Assembly: GCA_030039695.1 (NCBI GenBank)
Contig: JASHVB010000121.1
Span: 1 to 11,688, forward strand
Length of the DNA: 11,688 bases
DNA from: Acetobacteraceae bacterium
GTDB lineage: Bacteria; Pseudomonadota; Alphaproteobacteria; Acetobacterales; Acetobacteraceae
Direction of reading: 5' to 3'
The position numbers and the translations under genes are program-made. Positions 1-7,215 of this stretch are shown piece by piece. Under the pieces are notes generated by a model. It searched no databases, was not told the origin of the DNA, and worked only from the letters and a program-made list of their open reading frames with translations. How positions within the stretch are numbered: position 1 is the stretch's first letter; the number at the start of each line of letters is the position of its first letter.

Positions 1-499
1 AGAGGATAGCGTCGAGATTGTTCAGTACCGCGGCATCCTCCAGCAGAGCGCACACCAACATCCGTTCGTTTGCCTCCCGGTAGTACGCGGCCTTGTCCGG
101 TATTGCAGCATTGTAGTCGGTGCCACGGTTCGCCCCGAACGATCGTTCGCCGAGTGGGCCGAAATAGCACGCACGAACCAACTGCCGGGCGTCCGCCTCG
201 GTGGCGATGTGCGGGCCGACGATGCCAATGATTCCGCGATCGAGATAGCGCAGGATGGTCGATGAACCGATGTCAGGCACGCGGGCGATTGCCGTGAGGT
301 TGTATCGTTCGGCGGTCCGGCAGAGGTCCTCGAGCTGATCCAGGTTGAACGGACCATGCTCGCCATCGATGAAGACGAAATCGAAGTCGAGCTTCCCCAT
401 AATGTCGATTACCCATGGCGACGGGAAGGAAAGATTGTAGCCAAACGCCTTGCGGCCGGCATGCATTGCGACTTTGATCCGGTTCGGTTGCTTCACCAC
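1..499 (-). CDS. HpcH/HpaI-family aldolase (class II, pyruvate-type), 3' end outside window
   Basis: This frame stays open from a GTG at 499 to the left edge, giving 166 residues of an enzyme that is usually about 250-260 long. The N-terminus (QPNRIKVAMHAG) matches the family's usual NRxKxxLxxG start. FIDGEHGPF (43-51) carries the expected catalytic His48. IARVPD (71-76) carries Arg73, 25 residues further on, the same spacing as His45/Arg70 in E. coli HpcH. LLED (152-155) places Glu154 where the metal-binding Glu is expected. Family members cleave or form 2-keto-3-hydroxy acids with a divalent metal, often as the last step of aromatic or sugar-acid catabolism; the substrate here is unknown. 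A TAG lies in frame directly before GTG-GTG and a G-run precedes it, so the start is 499 or 496. It is divergent from the HpaB gene at 809. The family is confident; the exact reaction is not. Confidence 0.9.
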   Translation of the reverse strand, partial: MVKQPNRIKVAMHAGRKAFGYNLSFPSPWVIDIMGKLDFDFVFIDGEHGPFNLDQLEDLCRTAERYNLTAIARVPDIGSSTILRYLDRGIIGIVGPHIATEADARQLVRACYFGPLGERSFGANRGTDYNAAIPDKAAYYREANERMLVCALLEDAAVLNNLDAIL

Positions 500-707
500 C
501 TACCCCCGTGCGTTGCGATGTCGACGTGACGATGCGAATGCGCTCGTTTATGAGGCCTCGCGAGCGACCATGATCGGGCCAGCGTTCGCCTTGGTGGCAA
601 AAGTAAGAAGCGGTCCATACGCCAACCTGGGTTCTATCGCCCGCTGACGTGATGGTAAAGAATGAACCGGCTGACGCGGGGCTAGCGTGGATGTGCCGCC
701 CGGAACT

Positions 708-731
708 CGCGTCAGGCGGTATTCTGACGCG
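708..731. promoter_or_regulatory. Candidate operator: perfect 8-bp inverted repeat, 8-bp spacer
   Basis: CGCGTCAG (708-715) is followed by GCGGTATT and then CTGACGCG (724-731), an exact dyad of the kind bound by dimeric regulators. A further CTGACGCG half-site sits at 671-678 and a one-mismatch copy, CTGACGTG, at 644-651. The dyad ends 77 bases before the hpaB-like start and lies in the shared divergent promoter region. Control of both flanking genes is inferred. No regulator gene is in the window. Confidence 0.55.
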
Positions 732-796
732 TGCCGACCGAAGATAGCGTTGTTGCCCATCTCGCTCCCAGAGGCGATCATTACGGCACAAGGCCC

Positions 797-802
797 GGAG
801 GA
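797..802 (+). promoter_or_regulatory. Ribosome binding site deciding the hpaB-like start
   Basis: GGAGGA lies 6 bases before the ATG at 809. It favours this start over the in-frame upstream GTG at 731, which would add 26 residues unlike the family. Confidence 0.8.
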
Positions 803-808
803 AATGGC

Positions 809-2275
809 ATGGGTACTCGAACCGGTTCGCAGTTCCTCGAGGGGCTGCGCACGACGAAGCGGGAGGTCTGGGTCGACGGCGAGCGGATTGCAGACGTCAC
901 CGCTCATCCCAAGCTCCGCGGTGGCGCCGAAAGTCTGGCCGCGATGTTCGACCGCCAGCATGCGTACCCCGCCGAGTGCCTGTTTGCCGACCCGGGCAGT
1001 GGTGAACTCACCAACATCAGCCACATGATTCCACGGTCGAAGGATGACCTGTGGCGGCGGCATGCCGGCCTGACCCGAATGTCGGAAGGCTCCATGGGCA
1101 TCATGGGCCGAACGCCTGATTACATGAACATGAAGTTCGCGGCGTTCGCCTCGGCGCCGCGCGTGTGGGCCGGCGTTGACGGACGAAATGAACGAGGTGC
1201 GCGGAATATTGTGAATTTTCAGCGCTATCTCAGCCGCGTTGACATCTCGCTTACCCATACGATCATCCAGCCGACGATCGACAAGAGGACCGATAGCCAT
1301 TTCGAAGGCAACAACAACGTCAGCGTCCGCAAGGTTGGCGAAACGAGGGATGGAATCGTCGTACGGGGCGCTCGTGTGCTGGCCACGCTTGCTCCCTACG
1401 CTGACGAACAAACGGTCTATCCGAGCCAACCGCTGCCACCCGAGGCAACCCAATATGCCTTGGCGTTCGCCATTCCGCTCGACACACCAGGTCTGAAATT
1501 CCTGTGTCGCGATTCGGCATCGGCGCCTGACGCCGATCCGTTTGACAAGCCTCTGTCATCGCGCTTCGACGAGCAGGACGCGTTCTGCATGTTCGATGAC
1601 GTGGTCGTGCCGTGGGACCGGGTATTCATCGATGGCGATGTGCAGATTTACAACTCCATGCGGGAGACCGGCTACGCCATCAGCATGACCACGCATGCGA
1701 CCATTCGCGCCCTGACGAAGCTCGAATTTGCGTATGGGTTGGCGACCCGCGTCGCGGAGCTGATCGGTGATTATTCTCCTGCCACGACGGAGATGTTAGG
1801 GGAACTGGCCTGCTACGTGCGCATCACCCGCAATGCGATCGAATTATCGCTGGAGCAAGCCTGGGAGCGCGAGGACGGGGTCTGGTTTCCCAATGGCGCG
1901 GCGCTCGAGCCGATGCGGGCGATGCTCGCCGTCTGGATGCCACGGGTGGCCGAGATCATCACGCTAATCGGCAGCCACAATCTGCTGACGACGCCCAGCC
2001 GGGCCCAGCTCGACGACCCTAAGCTGCGGCCGCTGATTGATGAGATGCTGCGTGGGGCCGACGGCGCGCCTGCCGACGAGCGAGCCGCCGTTTTCCGGAT
2101 GGCATGGGATTTCGTTGGGTCTTCGCTTGGAGGAAGGGGCTTTCTTTACGAGCGCTTCTATCTGACGTCGGCCGCGCGCAACAAGCAGATGCTGCATACG
2201 CGCTTTTTCGACCGGACGCGGTCGCGGGATCTGCTCAACGATATGCTGTCCCGTAACGAGGCGGAGTTCTCGTGA
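809..2275 (+). CDS. HpaB-type FADH2-dependent aromatic hydroxylase (4-hydroxyphenylacetate 3-monooxygenase family)
   Basis: This 488-residue protein has the family's usual length. HpaB enzymes use reduced FAD and O2 to hydroxylate phenols ortho to the OH group, forming catechols. GRTPDYMN (100-107) supplies Arg101 and Tyr105, and DISLTHT (145-151) supplies His150. These align with the substrate-binding Arg/Tyr/His triad of the Thermus HpaB (Arg100, Tyr104, His142). Arg and Tyr stand where the related 4-hydroxybutyryl-CoA dehydratases have Fe-S cysteines, so a monooxygenase is favoured. FDDVVVPWDRVF (262-273) is a typical family block, and the C-terminal helical domain appears intact up to a clean TGA. 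A separate flavin reductase (HpaC) is normally required, and none is in the window. It is divergent from the aldolase and followed by an IS remnant. The family is strongly supported; the substrate is unknown. Confidence 0.9.
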   Translation: MGTRTGSQFLEGLRTTKREVWVDGERIADVTAHPKLRGGAESLAAMFDRQHAYPAECLFADPGSGELTNISHMIPRSKDDLWRRHAGLTRMSEGSMGIMGRTPDYMNMKFAAFASAPRVWAGVDGRNERGARNIVNFQRYLSRVDISLTHTIIQPTIDKRTDSHFEGNNNVSVRKVGETRDGIVVRGARVLATLAPYADEQTVYPSQPLPPEATQYALAFAIPLDTPGLKFLCRDSASAPDADPFDKPLSSRFDEQDAFCMFDDVVVPWDRVFIDGDVQIYNSMRETGYAISMTTHATIRALTKLEFAYGLATRVAELIGDYSPATTEMLGELACYVRITRNAIELSLEQAWEREDGVWFPNGAALEPMRAMLAVWMPRVAEIITLIGSHNLLTTPSRAQLDDPKLRPLIDEMLRGADGAPADERAAVFRMAWDFVGSSLGGRGFLYERFYLTSAARNKQMLHTRFFDRTRSRDLLNDMLSRNEAEFS

Positions 2276-2342
2276 GCAGCGATATTGCCCCGGTATCGAG
2301 GGCCGATCGGCCGAAGGGGTCGCATCGTCGTCAGCCCGTTCG

Positions 2343-2640
2343 ATGGCCCAGCCAGGACGCCACGGGCGAGAGCGTCACACACTGGTCTATGTTGATCAGG
2401 GCTACACTGGCCAACAGGCGGCGGATGCCGCCCGTTCCCAGCGCATCGGTCTGCACGGCGCGCAGCTGCCCGAGGCCAAGCTCGGTGGCGTCCTGCTGCC
2501 CAAACGGCAGGTCGTCGCGCGATCATTCGCCTCGGCCACCAGCTGCCGGTGTGTGGTCAAAGACGACGGATGATAGGCCTCACGTCTGGCCGGCTTGCAT
2601 ACCGGAGCCTTCGTCTGCCTCGCGCTGGCAAGGGCAGGGC
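2343..2640 (+). pseudogene. IS5-family transposase remnant (C-terminal part), inactive
   Basis: The frame reads LVYVDQGYTG followed by LPEAKLGGVLLPKRQVVARS, the signature C-terminal half of IS5-group DDE transposases (usual pattern: VDQGYTG, then LPEAKxGFVLLPRRWVVERSFAW). Two adjacent stops, TGA and TAG, interrupt it at 2571-2576. The same frame then continues with ASRLAGLHTGAFVCLALARA, matching the family's ETLAGLHxVAFxCLML ending. The catalytic Glu of the WVVERSFAW motif is Ala here (RQVVARSFAS). The N-terminal half, with the first catalytic Asp, is absent, and bases 2276-2342 show no transposase similarity. I see no terminal inverted repeats. It is an old, dead insertion scar between hpaB and the alpha/beta hydrolase gene; both ends are approximate. 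Confidence 0.8.
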
Positions 2641-2805
2641 CGAATTCAAAGTGCATAACAACCTCTGGCCCGAGACGTACGCCGCCACCACGCAATAATG
2701 GAACAGTGATTTCCTGCATCGCTGGCTACAGCACCCTCTGCGGACACCCTACCCTTAATCCGACGACGCGGCCCCAGACGCCGCTAATGCCAGAAGGGTG
2801 GTCGG
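2641..2805. other. Non-coding stretch after the IS remnant
   Basis: With the remnant, the gap between genes is 530 bases (2276-2805). In this last part I see only short chance frames, one ending in HNNLWPETYAATTQ at 2698, which I cannot assign. The ribosome binding site of the next gene (AGAAGGGTGG) lies at the end of it. Confidence 0.5.
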
Positions 2806-3789
2806 ATGTCTCAGAGGGCGACAAGCGGCCTCAGCAACGAACCAGGGGCGGGGGGCGGCGGAATAGTGTTCGAACGGCCGGCTCCGCTTGGAGCAATGGT
2901 CGGCGTTGTCGGTTTGACTGCGCTGTCTAGCCGGATCGCGCCGGCCACCCCAGTTGGGTGCGGCCTCCTCGAGCCCATCGCAGAAGCGCAGCGGATCGCC
3001 TTCGATCGGATCGGCCATGGGGAAAAAGTCCTGCTTATCTCCGGCTTCCCGCAGACCCGACGGTCCTGGAACCGGATCATTCCCCTTCTCTCTCCCCGGT
3101 TCGAGATGATGCCGGCTGACCTGCCGAGTTTCGGCGACTCAGGCTTCCTGGCAGCACCGGCAACGACCGAAAATGTCGGAAAGGTATTCCACGCCTTTGT
3201 TGGGGATCTCGGCGCACCGTTGCACGTCGTCGCACACGATTTCGGAGCTTGGTGCGCGTATAGCTGGGCACTCCAGTTCCCGCAGGATTTCAAATCGCTG
3301 ACCCTGATCGACGCCGGCATACCGGGGGTTACCCTGACCGACGAGATTCAGCTGTCCGACTACAAACGCAAGTGGAACTTCATCTTTCAGATGCTGCCGG
3401 ACCTGCCCGCGGAGCTGACCCGGGGCAAGGAGGATGTCTACGTGGGCTGGTGGTTCAAGAACAAGGTCTTTCGTCCGGGTGCGGTTACACCGGATGACGT
3501 GGCAGCGTATGTCCGCGCCTACGCGCGGGAAGGGCGAATGGACGCCGCCTTCGACTACTGCCGCAACATCGAAGAGGACATGCGATTCAACAGGAGCCAC
3601 TTCCGGGAGAAGATGTCGATCCGACTGCTCGCCGTCGGCGGCGACCATGCGATCCCCAACATGGGCGACTCGCTGAAGCCCTATTTTAACGACGTCACGT
3701 CGTTGGTGATCAGGGATTCCGGCCATTTTGTGCCAGAGGAGCAACCCGAGGCGTTGGCGGGCGCACTTCTCGCATTCCTTCAAGCCTGA
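2806..3789 (+). CDS. Alpha/beta hydrolase, epoxide hydrolase / haloalkane dehalogenase-like
   Basis: Residues 66-327 form a complete alpha/beta hydrolase. The nucleophile elbow VAHDFGAW places Asp145 where epoxide hydrolases and dehalogenases have their catalytic Asp. GGDHAIP supplies Asp280 and SGHFVPEEQPE supplies His307, completing a D-D-H triad. DLPSFGDSG (105-113) matches the usual DLxGxGxS loop. The oxyanion motif HGxP reads SGFP (79-82), so its His is replaced by Ser. The enzyme probably hydrolyses an epoxide, halide or ester. The first 65 residues are atypical: a Gly-rich start and then a weakly hydrophobic stretch (28-42) that could be a degenerate export signal. The ATG at 2806 has AGAAGGGTGG upstream; GTG at 2866 or ATG at 2896 are alternative starts. 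DUF3237 follows 83 bases downstream. The fold is confident; substrate and location are open. Confidence 0.87.
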   Translation: MSQRATSGLSNEPGAGGGGIVFERPAPLGAMVGVVGLTALSSRIAPATPVGCGLLEPIAEAQRIAFDRIGHGEKVLLISGFPQTRRSWNRIIPLLSPRFEMMPADLPSFGDSGFLAAPATTENVGKVFHAFVGDLGAPLHVVAHDFGAWCAYSWALQFPQDFKSLTLIDAGIPGVTLTDEIQLSDYKRKWNFIFQMLPDLPAELTRGKEDVYVGWWFKNKVFRPGAVTPDDVAAYVRAYAREGRMDAAFDYCRNIEEDMRFNRSHFREKMSIRLLAVGGDHAIPNMGDSLKPYFNDVTSLVIRDSGHFVPEEQPEALAGALLAFLQA

Positions 3790-3872
3790 AGCCGGGCCGT
3801 CGCGCGAGCCGTCTGCAACGTGACAGCGATCGACTGATCCGTGAGGCGGTCTCAGCCGGGGAGGCGCATGTC

Positions 3873-4361
3873 ATGACATTCGCAATCGATTCCCTGCCGG
3901 AGGTCCTGACCCAAGTTCGAGCGCGGCACCTTTTCCGGCTCCGGGAAGTCGTGCCGCCGCTCTATGTCGTCGGCCGGACCCCGAATGCCTTCCGCCGGAT
4001 CGGCGTGGTGGCGGGCGGTGCATTCGAGGGGGAGCGGCTGTCCGGCGAGGTGGTGAGCGGCAACGACTGGCAGGACGTGCGCAACGACGACTGCACCAAG
4101 CTCGATGTGCGGCTGCTCCTGAAGACGACTGACGGCGCGCTCATCGTCATGACCTACCAATGCCTGCGCGCCGCATCGGCGGAGATCCTGGCGAAGTTGG
4201 ACGAGGGCGAGGCAATTGACCCGATCAGCTACTACTTCCGCCTCACTGCGCTCTTTGAGACCAGTGTGCCGGAGTACGACTGGCTCAACCGGGTCGTCGC
4301 GGTCGGGATCGGCAAGCGCCTGCCGGACGGGCCTTTCTACAATGTATTCGAGATCCTCTGA
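3873..4361 (+). CDS. DUF3237 domain protein
   Basis: This 162-residue protein fits DUF3237 along its whole length. LFRLREVVPPLYVVG (20-34) is the family opening. GGAFEGERLSGEVVSGNDWQ (48-67) is the core strand-turn block. DDGAL-type TDGALIVMTYQCLR (86-99), SYYFRLTALFET (119-130) and the ending YDWLNRVVAVGIGKR (134-148) are all conserved elements. The fold is a small beta-barrel-like domain of unknown biochemical role, often found beside aromatic or xenobiotic degradation genes. No signal peptide or membrane segment is seen, so it is probably cytoplasmic. GGGGAGG lies 8 bases before the ATG at 3873; an ATG five bases upstream is out of frame. It probably shares a transcript with the alpha/beta hydrolase (83-base gap). 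It is convergent with the beta-helix gene. Confidence 0.88.
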   Translation: MTFAIDSLPEVLTQVRARHLFRLREVVPPLYVVGRTPNAFRRIGVVAGGAFEGERLSGEVVSGNDWQDVRNDDCTKLDVRLLLKTTDGALIVMTYQCLRAASAEILAKLDEGEAIDPISYYFRLTALFETSVPEYDWLNRVVAVGIGKRLPDGPFYNVFEIL

Positions 4362-4448
4362 TACCAAGGGGGTTCAGACAAACGACTTTTTTTGATGAAC
4401 GCGCTCGTCCGTGTATTGGGGCGTGTTGGGGTCCAGTTCCCGCGCGTC

Positions 4449-5711
4449 TCAGATGGTGTCGAAGCCGCCAGCTGTCGACGCGAGGCCGCCCAGGACCAGC
4501 AGTTTGCCGACGCGACCATGGAGTTCCAGAACCTCTATCCCGGGCCCGTGTGTGATCAGGCCCCCGCGGATCTCGGCGCGTTCGATGGCGCCGCCCGGCT
4601 TGATGCTGAATGCGGTCGCGGAGAGACGGACGACCACGCCTTTTACCAGGGAGTTCCCGACCCCTCCAAAGGTCTCGATCCCCCGCTTGATAAGGATCGT
4701 GCCGATCGGCTGGCTGATTTGCAGTCCGACTGCGCCGTCGGCGTGGGTGACGATGCGATCGAACTCGGCAGAACCGACGGTCCCCGCGTAGACGTTGAAG
4801 CCCCGCGCGCCCTGCCCGAAGGTTTCGATGGGCGCCTGGACATCGAGCTGGTTGATGACACCGAAATTGACGAAACCGATCCCGCTCGTTCCGTGCGACG
4901 TCACCTTGGCCTCGGCAATCCAGCGGTCGACGGTTCCCCAGTTGTCCAACACCATGTCGTTCGGGCCATAGGTTGTGACGACCCCGCATGTGCGAAGCGC
5001 GTCGACGTAGGCGCCGTGCACCACGAACACGCCGCCAGCGATCTGGTCCGGCGTGCCCGGCGCAATTCCGCCATCGCTGAAGACAGCCCCGGTCACAAGA
5101 CGTGACACGTCCATGCGGCCGGCTCCGTCGCCACCACCACTGACGAAGATGCCGCTGCCCTTCACGGGGGCGCCGGCCCTGCCTGCCGAGACACCGGTGA
5201 GGTTGGCCGTGATTTGCACGTCCGAATCGGCATGCTGGTTCCAGAGCGTGAAGGCGCCCGGCAGCACCTCGACACCGTAGCCCTTGGGCCTGCGGTCGTA
5301 ACCACGCGCATCAGCGGCAGCGATGTCTATGCCGTGAGCCTCGACGTGGCCCGCGCGCACCGCATTGGCTGCCAACAATTGAACGACGCCGGTGACCTGA
5401 AGCTTCTCAAACTCCATCCGCCCGAGCGTGCGATGGCTGGTGTCGTTAAATATTGCCCGTCGGTCCACATCCACGGCCAGGGTGACCGCTTTTACGACGT
5501 TGTCTCGGGACAGCTCCACGCCATCGACGCCGGCCGCGAATGCGATTCCGGCGCCTTCGCCGTCGCCGACCAGGCTTTGGCCCGGGCTCAGCCGCAACGG
5601 CGGAGCTCCTGCGAGTGCCCCCGCCACACGGATCTCACGGACTCCTAAGTCTGCCACCGCAGAAACAAGTTCAGCGGTCGAGGACGCCGTTCGGGCTTGG
5701 GCACTGTCCAT
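4449..5711 (-). CDS. Beta-helix-like repeat protein, function unknown
   Basis: This 420-residue protein has no enzyme motif that I recognise. It is rich in Gly, Val, Ile, Asp and Asn, with many short strand-turn units about 20-25 residues apart from roughly residue 80 onward, such as GGVFVVHGAYVDAL, GIGFVNFGVINQLDV, GARGFNVYAGTVGSAEFDRI and GAVGLQISQPIGTI. This spacing suits a right-handed parallel beta-helix, as in surface, adhesin or polysaccharide-active proteins. LRLSPGQSLVGDGEGAGI (59-76) resembles the N-terminal cap seen in pectate-lyase-like proteins. No clear signal peptide precedes it, although the N-terminus is Ala-rich. GGAG lies 11 bases before the ATG at 5711. It is last of the four minus-strand genes, 257 bases after the MBL-fold gene. 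The fold is inferred from pattern only, and binding or enzymatic roles are both possible. Confidence 0.75.
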   Translation of the reverse strand: MDSAQARTASSTAELVSAVADLGVREIRVAGALAGAPPLRLSPGQSLVGDGEGAGIAFAAGVDGVELSRDNVVKAVTLAVDVDRRAIFNDTSHRTLGRMEFEKLQVTGVVQLLAANAVRAGHVEAHGIDIAAADARGYDRRPKGYGVEVLPGAFTLWNQHADSDVQITANLTGVSAGRAGAPVKGSGIFVSGGGDGAGRMDVSRLVTGAVFSDGGIAPGTPDQIAGGVFVVHGAYVDALRTCGVVTTYGPNDMVLDNWGTVDRWIAEAKVTSHGTSGIGFVNFGVINQLDVQAPIETFGQGARGFNVYAGTVGSAEFDRIVTHADGAVGLQISQPIGTILIKRGIETFGGVGNSLVKGVVVRLSATAFSIKPGGAIERAEIRGGLITHGPGIEVLELHGRVGKLLVLGGLASTAGGFDTI

Positions 5712-5968
5712 GGCAAATGCTCCGCAAGTCGGTTGGTGCTGGAACAGTTGTAATGGCGCCGCACGGTCAGCGTTACCAGCAAAGGTCGGAATTCACTTTC
5801 CTGCTGCCGAGACAACTGTAGGCGCGGGCCAGCGGCGCAACCCGCTCCGTCGCCAGATGGAAAGGAACGATGTCTGGACCGATTTCCACACCCCGCAGCC
5901 CGTATCACCATGCGAATGGTCCTTTCGCACGCGCACCGGGAGCTATGGTGAACAACCCTGACGATCAG
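5712..5968. other. Spacer between MBL-fold and beta-helix genes
   Basis: This 257-base gap is the longest inside the minus-strand cluster and may hold a separate promoter for the beta-helix gene. It contains a small perfect inverted repeat, TGCGAA-N7-TTCGCA, at 5911-5929, and an overlapping ACCAT/ATGGT stem at 5907-5920. Neither has a T tract. No gene is seen. Confidence 0.4.
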
Positions 5969-7057
5969 TCAGACGCGACCTCCGGGACCAATGTCCCACT
6001 CGTAATAGACCAACGCCGTGCCGCAATGGCTTTCGGCCCAGACGTCAACATTGTCGAGTCTCGTCGTCCAACGATTTTTGATCTCCTTCGATCCATGCTC
6101 GACTTCGCTGTCAATTAGCACGCGGGCAATTGCATAGCTGTTGTCGGCACCGTACTTTTGTGCCGCCCGGAAGATCAAAGCCCGATGATCGGATTCGTGG
6201 ATACGCTTCATCGTCTGATAGACATCCATCACATAGTCTTTAACGAGGCGAACGTCGTCGCGCGTGGAAGGATTGCTGTGATGTCCGGGTACCAGAATCT
6301 CGAAATCGTACCGTAGTAGCTGATCGAACACCTTGACGTAGGCATCCATGTTCATGGTCAGGTCGAGGCCCATGTACGGCACCGAACCCGATGACATCGT
6401 ATCAACTGCCATCAATACCTTTCTGTTCGGAAAATAGATAAACAAGTCACCTGGCGGCGAGTGCCAATATCCCACCTGCATCTCGGCTTCCATCGAGCCA
6501 AACGTAAGCCCTCCCTTGTTTCTGAATGTCGTGGTTGGCACAGGTCGACGCGAATCACTCAGCTCTGACAGAAACCGAGCGACACCATCCTCGGCAACGA
6601 TTTCGATCGATGGATTTTGCCGAAGTATCTGACCGGATCCTCCGATGTGGTCCACGTGCATGTGCGAGTAGACCAGCTTCGCGATGGGTTCTTTCGTCGT
6701 CTCCGCCACAGCTTGACCAATGTGTTGAGCGAACGACGGTGGTGCATCGAAGAGTACGACTCCATTTCCCGTCGTTACGAATAGGGACTGGTACCCTCCA
6801 TCAGTGATTATGAACGTGTCCGGCTTGAGCTCCTTGACCAAATACCCCTTTCGTGGATCAACCGGCCAGGCTCGCGCCTTAACCTGAGGAAGTGGCGGTG
6901 CGTACTCCGGCAGTGGGGGCATTGCGGCACCAACAGGGTCCAGTTGGGATTGCGATAGCACCCGCTGTGTGGCGAGCGGTGCCGCCGTGAAAGCAAGGCC
7001 ACCCGCGAAGAACCTCCTCCGCCCAACGCAGCAGGGGCATCCTGCAAAAATAGCCAT
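5969..7057 (-). CDS. Tat-exported metallo-beta-lactamase-fold hydrolase
   Basis: This 362-residue protein starts with a twin-arginine signal: GRRRFFAGG at 12-20, then a hydrophobic stretch to about 29. This implies export in folded, metal-loaded form. The MBL fold follows. SHMHVDHIGG (131-140) gives the HxHxDH motif (His132, His134, Asp136, His137). His199 (YWHSPPGD), Asp219 (MAVDTMS) and His259 (VPGHHSN) complete a dinuclear metal site with every ligand present. A Pro-rich linker (47-57) separates signal and domain. The C-terminal 100 residues are helical and family-specific. The activity is a hydrolase, but the substrate (lactone, phosphoester, sulfate ester or beta-lactam) cannot be read from sequence. 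GAGGAGG lies 7 bases before the ATG at 7057. It sits between the SbsA-like gene (158-base gap) and the beta-helix gene. Confidence 0.92.
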   Translation of the reverse strand: MAIFAGCPCCVGRRRFFAGGLAFTAAPLATQRVLSQSQLDPVGAAMPPLPEYAPPLPQVKARAWPVDPRKGYLVKELKPDTFIITDGGYQSLFVTTGNGVVLFDAPPSFAQHIGQAVAETTKEPIAKLVYSHMHVDHIGGSGQILRQNPSIEIVAEDGVARFLSELSDSRRPVPTTTFRNKGGLTFGSMEAEMQVGYWHSPPGDLFIYFPNRKVLMAVDTMSSGSVPYMGLDLTMNMDAYVKVFDQLLRYDFEILVPGHHSNPSTRDDVRLVKDYVMDVYQTMKRIHESDHRALIFRAAQKYGADNSYAIARVLIDSEVEHGSKEIKNRWTTRLDNVDVWAESHCGTALVYYEWDIGPGGRV

Positions 7058-7071
7058 GTTGGTGCCTCCTC
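7051..7071 (-). promoter_or_regulatory. Strong ribosome binding site of the MBL-fold gene
   Basis: Read on the minus strand, GAGGAGG precedes the ATG by 7 bases. This fixes the start that includes the complete twin-arginine signal. Confidence 0.75.
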
Positions 7072-7215
7072 GACTTGCCGGCCTGTCTAATCAGAATGGG
7101 GACGGCCATCGATGCCATACCCAATACAGTGATAAGTCTCAGACAGTTGGCAGGGTAGGTCCGGAATCCGATAAGGACTTTCCTGGAATTTGGAAGCAAG
7201 CGGCAGGCCGCGGCC

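Larger units (their letters stand above)
500..808. other. Divergent intergenic region between aldolase and hpaB-like gene
   Basis: These 309 bases separate two divergent catabolic genes, so both promoters should lie here. No reading frame in it resembles a protein. The visible structure is a 24-bp dyad at 708-731 and related CTGACGYG copies at 644 and 671. I could not recognise convincing -35/-10 boxes on either strand. Confidence 0.6.

Noticed and set aside
22..366. Minus-strand open frame of 114 codons at the left end
   Set aside because: It lies in another frame of the HpcH/HpaI aldolase, whose frame carries the conserved EHGP and ARVPD motifs.
548..1453. Long minus-strand open frame (301 codons) opposite hpaB
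   Set aside because: It is an antisense shadow of the HpaB-like gene, Arg/His-rich and without recognisable domains. Long antisense frames are common in GC-rich coding DNA.
2570..2698. Small plus-strand frame of 42 codons ending in WPETYAATTQ
   Set aside because: Its first half overlaps the IS5 remnant in another frame, it has no good ribosome binding site, and I cannot link its end to a family.
4381..4395. T-rich run (TTTTTTT) between the convergent DUF3237 and beta-helix genes as a terminator
   Set aside because: I found no stem directly upstream of the T run on the plus strand, nor a matching stem for the A run on the minus strand.
4392..5105. Plus-strand open frame (237 codons) opposite the beta-helix gene
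   Set aside because: It is an antisense shadow. The minus-strand product has regular Gly/Val/Ile strand patterns, whereas this one does not.
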